NCBI GenBank assembly: GCA_041401985.1
Contig: JAWKTE010000018.1
Coordinates: 1 to 64,000, forward strand
From: JACKHA01 sp041401985
GTDB taxonomy: Bacteria; Planctomycetota; Phycisphaerae; Phycisphaerales; UBA1924
Direction of reading: 5' to 3'
Length of the DNA stretch: 64,000 bases
In this document: piece by piece, positions 59,588 to 64,000 of the stretch
Layout: each line of letters opens with the position of its first letter
How positions within the stretch are numbered: position 1 is the stretch's first letter
Notes under the pieces: model-generated
Database searches by the model: none
What the model saw: only the letters and a program-made list of their open reading frames with translations
What the model was told of the DNA's origin: nothing
Position numbers and translations under genes: made by a program

Positions 59588-59669
59588 GAGCCCGACGCGC
59601 GAGCGTCGCGGTCGGTCCTCGCTTGGCTGGTGGGGTGGGGAAAGACCACGACGCTCGCGCGTCGGGCTC
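59588..59669. repeat. Inverted pair of 21-base arms (family I)
   Basis: GAGCCCGACGCGCGAGCGTC(G) at 59588-59608 and its exact reverse complement at 59649-59669 flank 40 bases. It follows the fucosidase gene. Confidence 0.85.
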
Positions 59670-59875
59670 CGCTTCGGCATTGCGGCCCCGGAACACCCGC
59701 GTCGCCTCGGGAGTAGAAGAAGGGTGATCGCCTGTCAGGGCCAACGCCCCGCAGGCGGTCTTGGATCAGACCCGCGGTACGCACCGGGCTGCGCCGACCG
59801 AACCGCTCCCTGACACCCGTTCAGGGGGCCCCGCGTCGCCGGCCGGGCCAACGCCCGAGAACCAGGAGGCAGCCA

Positions 59876-60235
59876 ATGAGGATCACAAGCACGAGCAGCA
59901 ACACCATCGCGAACCGGACCACCCGCACCGCGGCCCTGGCCCTGCTGGCCGCCGGCTCGCTCGCCCTGACCGGGTGCAACAACGCGGTCGAGGGCGGCGT
60001 CACGGGCGCGGCCCTGGGCTCGCTCGTCGGCATGGGCCTGGGCTCGCTCTCGGGCAACATGGGCGAGGGGGCCGCCGCCGGCGCCCTGATCGGCGGGCTC
60101 GGCGGCGCGGTCCTGGGCGACCAGAACCGTCGCCAGGACGAGTACCGCGGCTACAACCGCGGCGGTGGCTATTACTACGAGCGGAACGACTACTACGAGC
60201 CGCGGTACCGCGGGCGTGAGCCGTATTGCCCGTGA
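59876..60235 (+). CDS. Glycine-zipper lipoprotein
   Basis: A 119-residue lipoprotein with AGGAGG before ATG 59876 and lipobox LALTGC. The mature region has a glycine-zipper pair (ALGSLVGMGLGSLSGNM, GAAAGALIGGLGGAVLG) like OmpA-associated SlyB/Rcs-type lipoproteins, then a Tyr/Arg-rich tail (YYYERNDYYEPRY). It is probably in the outer membrane, role unknown. Confidence 0.8.
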   Translation: MRITSTSSNTIANRTTRTAALALLAAGSLALTGCNNAVEGGVTGAALGSLVGMGLGSLSGNMGEGAAAGALIGGLGGAVLGDQNRRQDEYRGYNRGGGYYYERNDYYEPRYRGREPYCP

Positions 60236-60729
60236 GGCTCGCGGGGCTCCGTGTGTTCCCACGATCAACCGACGACGCCCAGACGCCGGACCTGAGGCTC
60301 CGCGAAGGTCCGGGTCGACGCACGTTGAGTATCGACGCCCACCGTTGTTCGACCCGGCCCTTCGTCGCCCGATTGAAAGGTGGGGCCTCCTCAGGACCGG
60401 TGACCGTCGCGTCCTCGACCGTGCGGAACCCACCCAGGCCCGCAAGTTCGAGTCCGGGTGCGCCGGTCCCGCGCGCTCTATAGTTGCCCGTTCGGGAACG
60501 CTTTGGAATGAATCCGAGGTCGTGTTGGTCCGAACGAGTGATGGTGGATCGATTGATGACCATGGATGCTGATCGCTCGCCCCGGGCCGAGGCCCACTCG
60601 AGCCCGCTGGCGGGTGATGTCGTGTCGTGCCCGCTGGGCACGCGCGACGCGTCCCTCGCCCCGCTCCGCACCCCCGCCGATGAGCCGCCCCGCTCCCGCG
60701 GCGGGCGCGACCCCGCCCGCCCGCGCCGC
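60236..60729. other. Gap before ftsH with one family A hairpin
   Basis: It contains the REP-like copy at 60282-60318 and possible N-terminal extension starts of ftsH (60541, 60556, 60562). Nothing else was recognised; a promoter for ftsH should lie here. Confidence 0.5.
60282..60318. repeat. REP-like hairpin family A, copy 4
   Basis: The stem CCGGACCT (60287-60294) with AGGTCCGG (60306-60313) is identical, in reverse complement, to 16656-16692 over 37 bases. Confidence 0.8.
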
Positions 60730-62754
<2,025 letters not shown>

Positions 62755-62790
62755 TGCGTTCCCGTTCCATGACTCGCGCCCAAAGCGTGG

Positions 62791-62882
62791 CATGCTTGCT
62801 GCTCGGAGCAGGCATGCGACCAATCCTCCGCCGAGTTTTCCCATCGTCGGTCAGAACATGCTTGTGCCGAGCCACAAGCATG
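62791..62882. repeat. Two CATGCTTG hairpins (family K) between ftsH and murA
   Basis: CATGCTTGCT/AGCAGGCATG (62791-62800 with 62807-62816, one mismatch) and CATGCTTGTG/CACAAGCATG (62857-62866 with 62873-62882, perfect) share arm and loop (CTCGG/CCGAG) sequence. They lie between convergent genes and might stop transcription from both sides, though no T-tract is present. Confidence 0.7.
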
Positions 62883-62914
62883 CCACCCTGCCGGCGCCGC
62901 CCCGGCGCCAGGCC

Positions 62915-64000
62915 TCACACCGCCCTCACGGCCTCGCGCGGCTTGGTCTCGATGACCGGCACCCGCTCCTCGGTCGCGCGGTCGTCCTCGCGGACGATGC
63001 GGGCTCCGAGAGTCCCCAGTCGCTGGTCGAGGTGCTCGTAGCCGCGGTCCAGGTGGTACACGCGGTTGATGACGGTGGTGCCGGTGGCGGCCAGGCCCGC
63101 GAGCACCAGCCCCGCGCTGGCCCGCAGGTCGCTGGCCATGACCGGGGCGCCCACCAGCCGGTGCACGCCGCTGACGATCACCGTCGCCCCGGCCCGGTTC
63201 ACCTGCGCCCCCATCCGGGCCAGTTCCGCCACGTGCAGGAACCGCTCGGGGAAGATCTTCTCGGTGACGACCGAGTTGCCGCTGCTCAGGCACAGCGTCG
63301 CAAGGAACTGGGCCTGCAGGTCGGTCGGGAAGCCGGGGTGCGGCTGGGTCGTGATCTCGACGGGCTTCATCGCCCCGACACGCCGGACGCGGCACGTGGC
63401 CCGCATGGGGTCGGCGGCGTGGGCGTCCGACGAACCGCGCGACTCGTGGAGTTCCTCGACGCTCACGCCCATGGCCTGCAGGCGATCGACCGCCGCCATC
63501 AGCGCATCAAGCGGGCAGTTCTCGATGACCACGTCGCCATCGGTGATGGCCGCGGCACACATGAGCGTGCCGGCCTCGATGCGGTCCGGGATGACCTCGT
63601 GGTCGACGCCCGTGAGGGCCTCGACGCCGTGGATCGTGATCCGGGGCGAGCCGGCCCCGCTGATCCGGGCGCCCATCGCGGCGAGCATGGCCGCCAGGTC
63701 CACGATCTCCGGCTCGCACGCGGCCGACTCAATCACCGTCGTGCCGCGGGCCAGCGTGGCGGCGGACATGACGTTGGCCGTGCCCAGCACCGTGGAGCCG
63801 AACGGCCCGCCCAGGAAGATGCGGGCCCCGCGCAGGCGTCCGCCGGGCGGGGTGGCGGCGACGATGTCGCCCGAGTCGAGGCTGATGCGAGCGCCCAGGG
63901 CCTCGAGGCCTCGCAGGTGCAGGTCGACGGGGCGGTCCCCGATGGCGCACCCGCCGGGCATGGACACGCGGGCCGAGCCGCGCCGGGCCAGCAGCGGGCC
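62915..64000 (-). CDS. murA: UDP-N-acetylglucosamine 1-carboxyvinyltransferase (partial)
   Basis: The 3' part of murA, open at the window end; about 361 residues are present. It contains the catalytic Cys in SMPGGCAIGDRPVDLH, EAGTLMCAAAITDGDV, PHPGFPTDLQAQFLATL and a C-terminal DLRASAGLVLAGLAATGTT. MurA catalyses the first committed step of peptidoglycan synthesis, and its presence with LpoB-like proteins indicates a cell wall. The start codon lies beyond 64000. The active-site Cys means fosfomycin sensitivity would be expected. Confidence 0.93.
   Translation of the reverse strand, partial: GPLLARRGSARVSMPGGCAIGDRPVDLHLRGLEALGARISLDSGDIVAATPPGGRLRGARIFLGGPFGSTVLGTANVMSAATLARGTTVIESAACEPEIVDLAAMLAAMGARISGAGSPRITIHGVEALTGVDHEVIPDRIEAGTLMCAAAITDGDVVIENCPLDALMAAVDRLQAMGVSVEELHESRGSSDAHAADPMRATCRVRRVGAMKPVEITTQPHPGFPTDLQAQFLATLCLSSGNSVVTEKIFPERFLHVAELARMGAQVNRAGATVIVSGVHRLVGAPVMASDLRASAGLVLAGLAATGTTVINRVYHLDRGYEHLDQRLGTLGARIVREDDRATEERVPVIETKPREAVRAV

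Noticed and set aside
60541..60729. Longer FtsH start
   Set aside because: In-frame ATGs exist at 60541, 60556 and 60562, but the added residues are proline- and arginine-rich without family similarity. Kept as an alternative, not the main call.

Overview
The window is a very GC-rich stretch of bacterial chromosome with short gaps, genes on both strands and strong third-position GC. Several features together point to a planctomycete of the Phycisphaerae type. These are a secreted protein ending in a PEP-CTERM-like sorting tail (11800-12393), a type IV pilin-like protein with a long planctomycete-style C-terminal region (30381-31517), the zinc-ribbon motif CRRCGYSLRGL in a membrane protein, a bacterial OGT, a secreted GH29 fucosidase, and ECF sigma/anti-sigma pairs. 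The assignment is an inference from gene content; no rRNA or tRNA gene was seen.

Layout. 1-10 kb: YwaF-like membrane protein, a secreted caspase-like protease with six PPC domains, an HNH nuclease, a frameshifted short ALDH, a fused ABC permease, xseB and prepilin peptidase. 10-24 kb: zinc-ribbon protein, PEP-CTERM-like protein, phosphodiesterase-TPR protein, an IS110 element, sulfotransferase-like protein, ispG, an MNT/HepT toxin-antitoxin pair, an M14 carboxypeptidase, a RAYT transposase with flanking hairpins, and mgtE. 24-36 kb: UbiA-type prenyltransferase with a 15-base homopolymer, tag, birA, an ECF sigma operon, an iodotyrosine-deiodinase-like nitroreductase, the pilin-like protein, a four-gene LpoB/COG3014/YcfL lipoprotein operon and ribE. 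36-50 kb: PQQ-repeat lipoprotein, purH, DinB protein, VapC-like pair, M42 peptidase, dxr, OGT, a broken nuclease gene and a second sigma/anti-sigma pair. 50-64 kb: pepP, miaA, topA, higBA, fucosidase, glycine-zipper lipoprotein, ftsH and the 3' part of murA.

Most genes are housekeeping: isoprenoid precursors (ispG, dxr), quinone (UbiA), purine and riboflavin synthesis, cell wall (murA, LpoB-like proteins), DNA topology and repair (topA, tag, xseB), tRNA modification (miaA) and membrane proteolysis (ftsH). Three toxin-antitoxin loci and one orphan antitoxin-like gene are scattered among them.

The most unusual aspect is the density of dispersed palindromic and tandem repeats. I distinguish about ten families, several arranged as inverted pairs. 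One family is the target of the IS110 element, whose upstream region folds into a recognisable bridge-RNA-like structure with guide matches to both target and donor. Another surrounds the RAYT gene. Two further families occur in frame inside the essential genes purH, dxr and topA, where they add extra loops to otherwise conserved enzymes.
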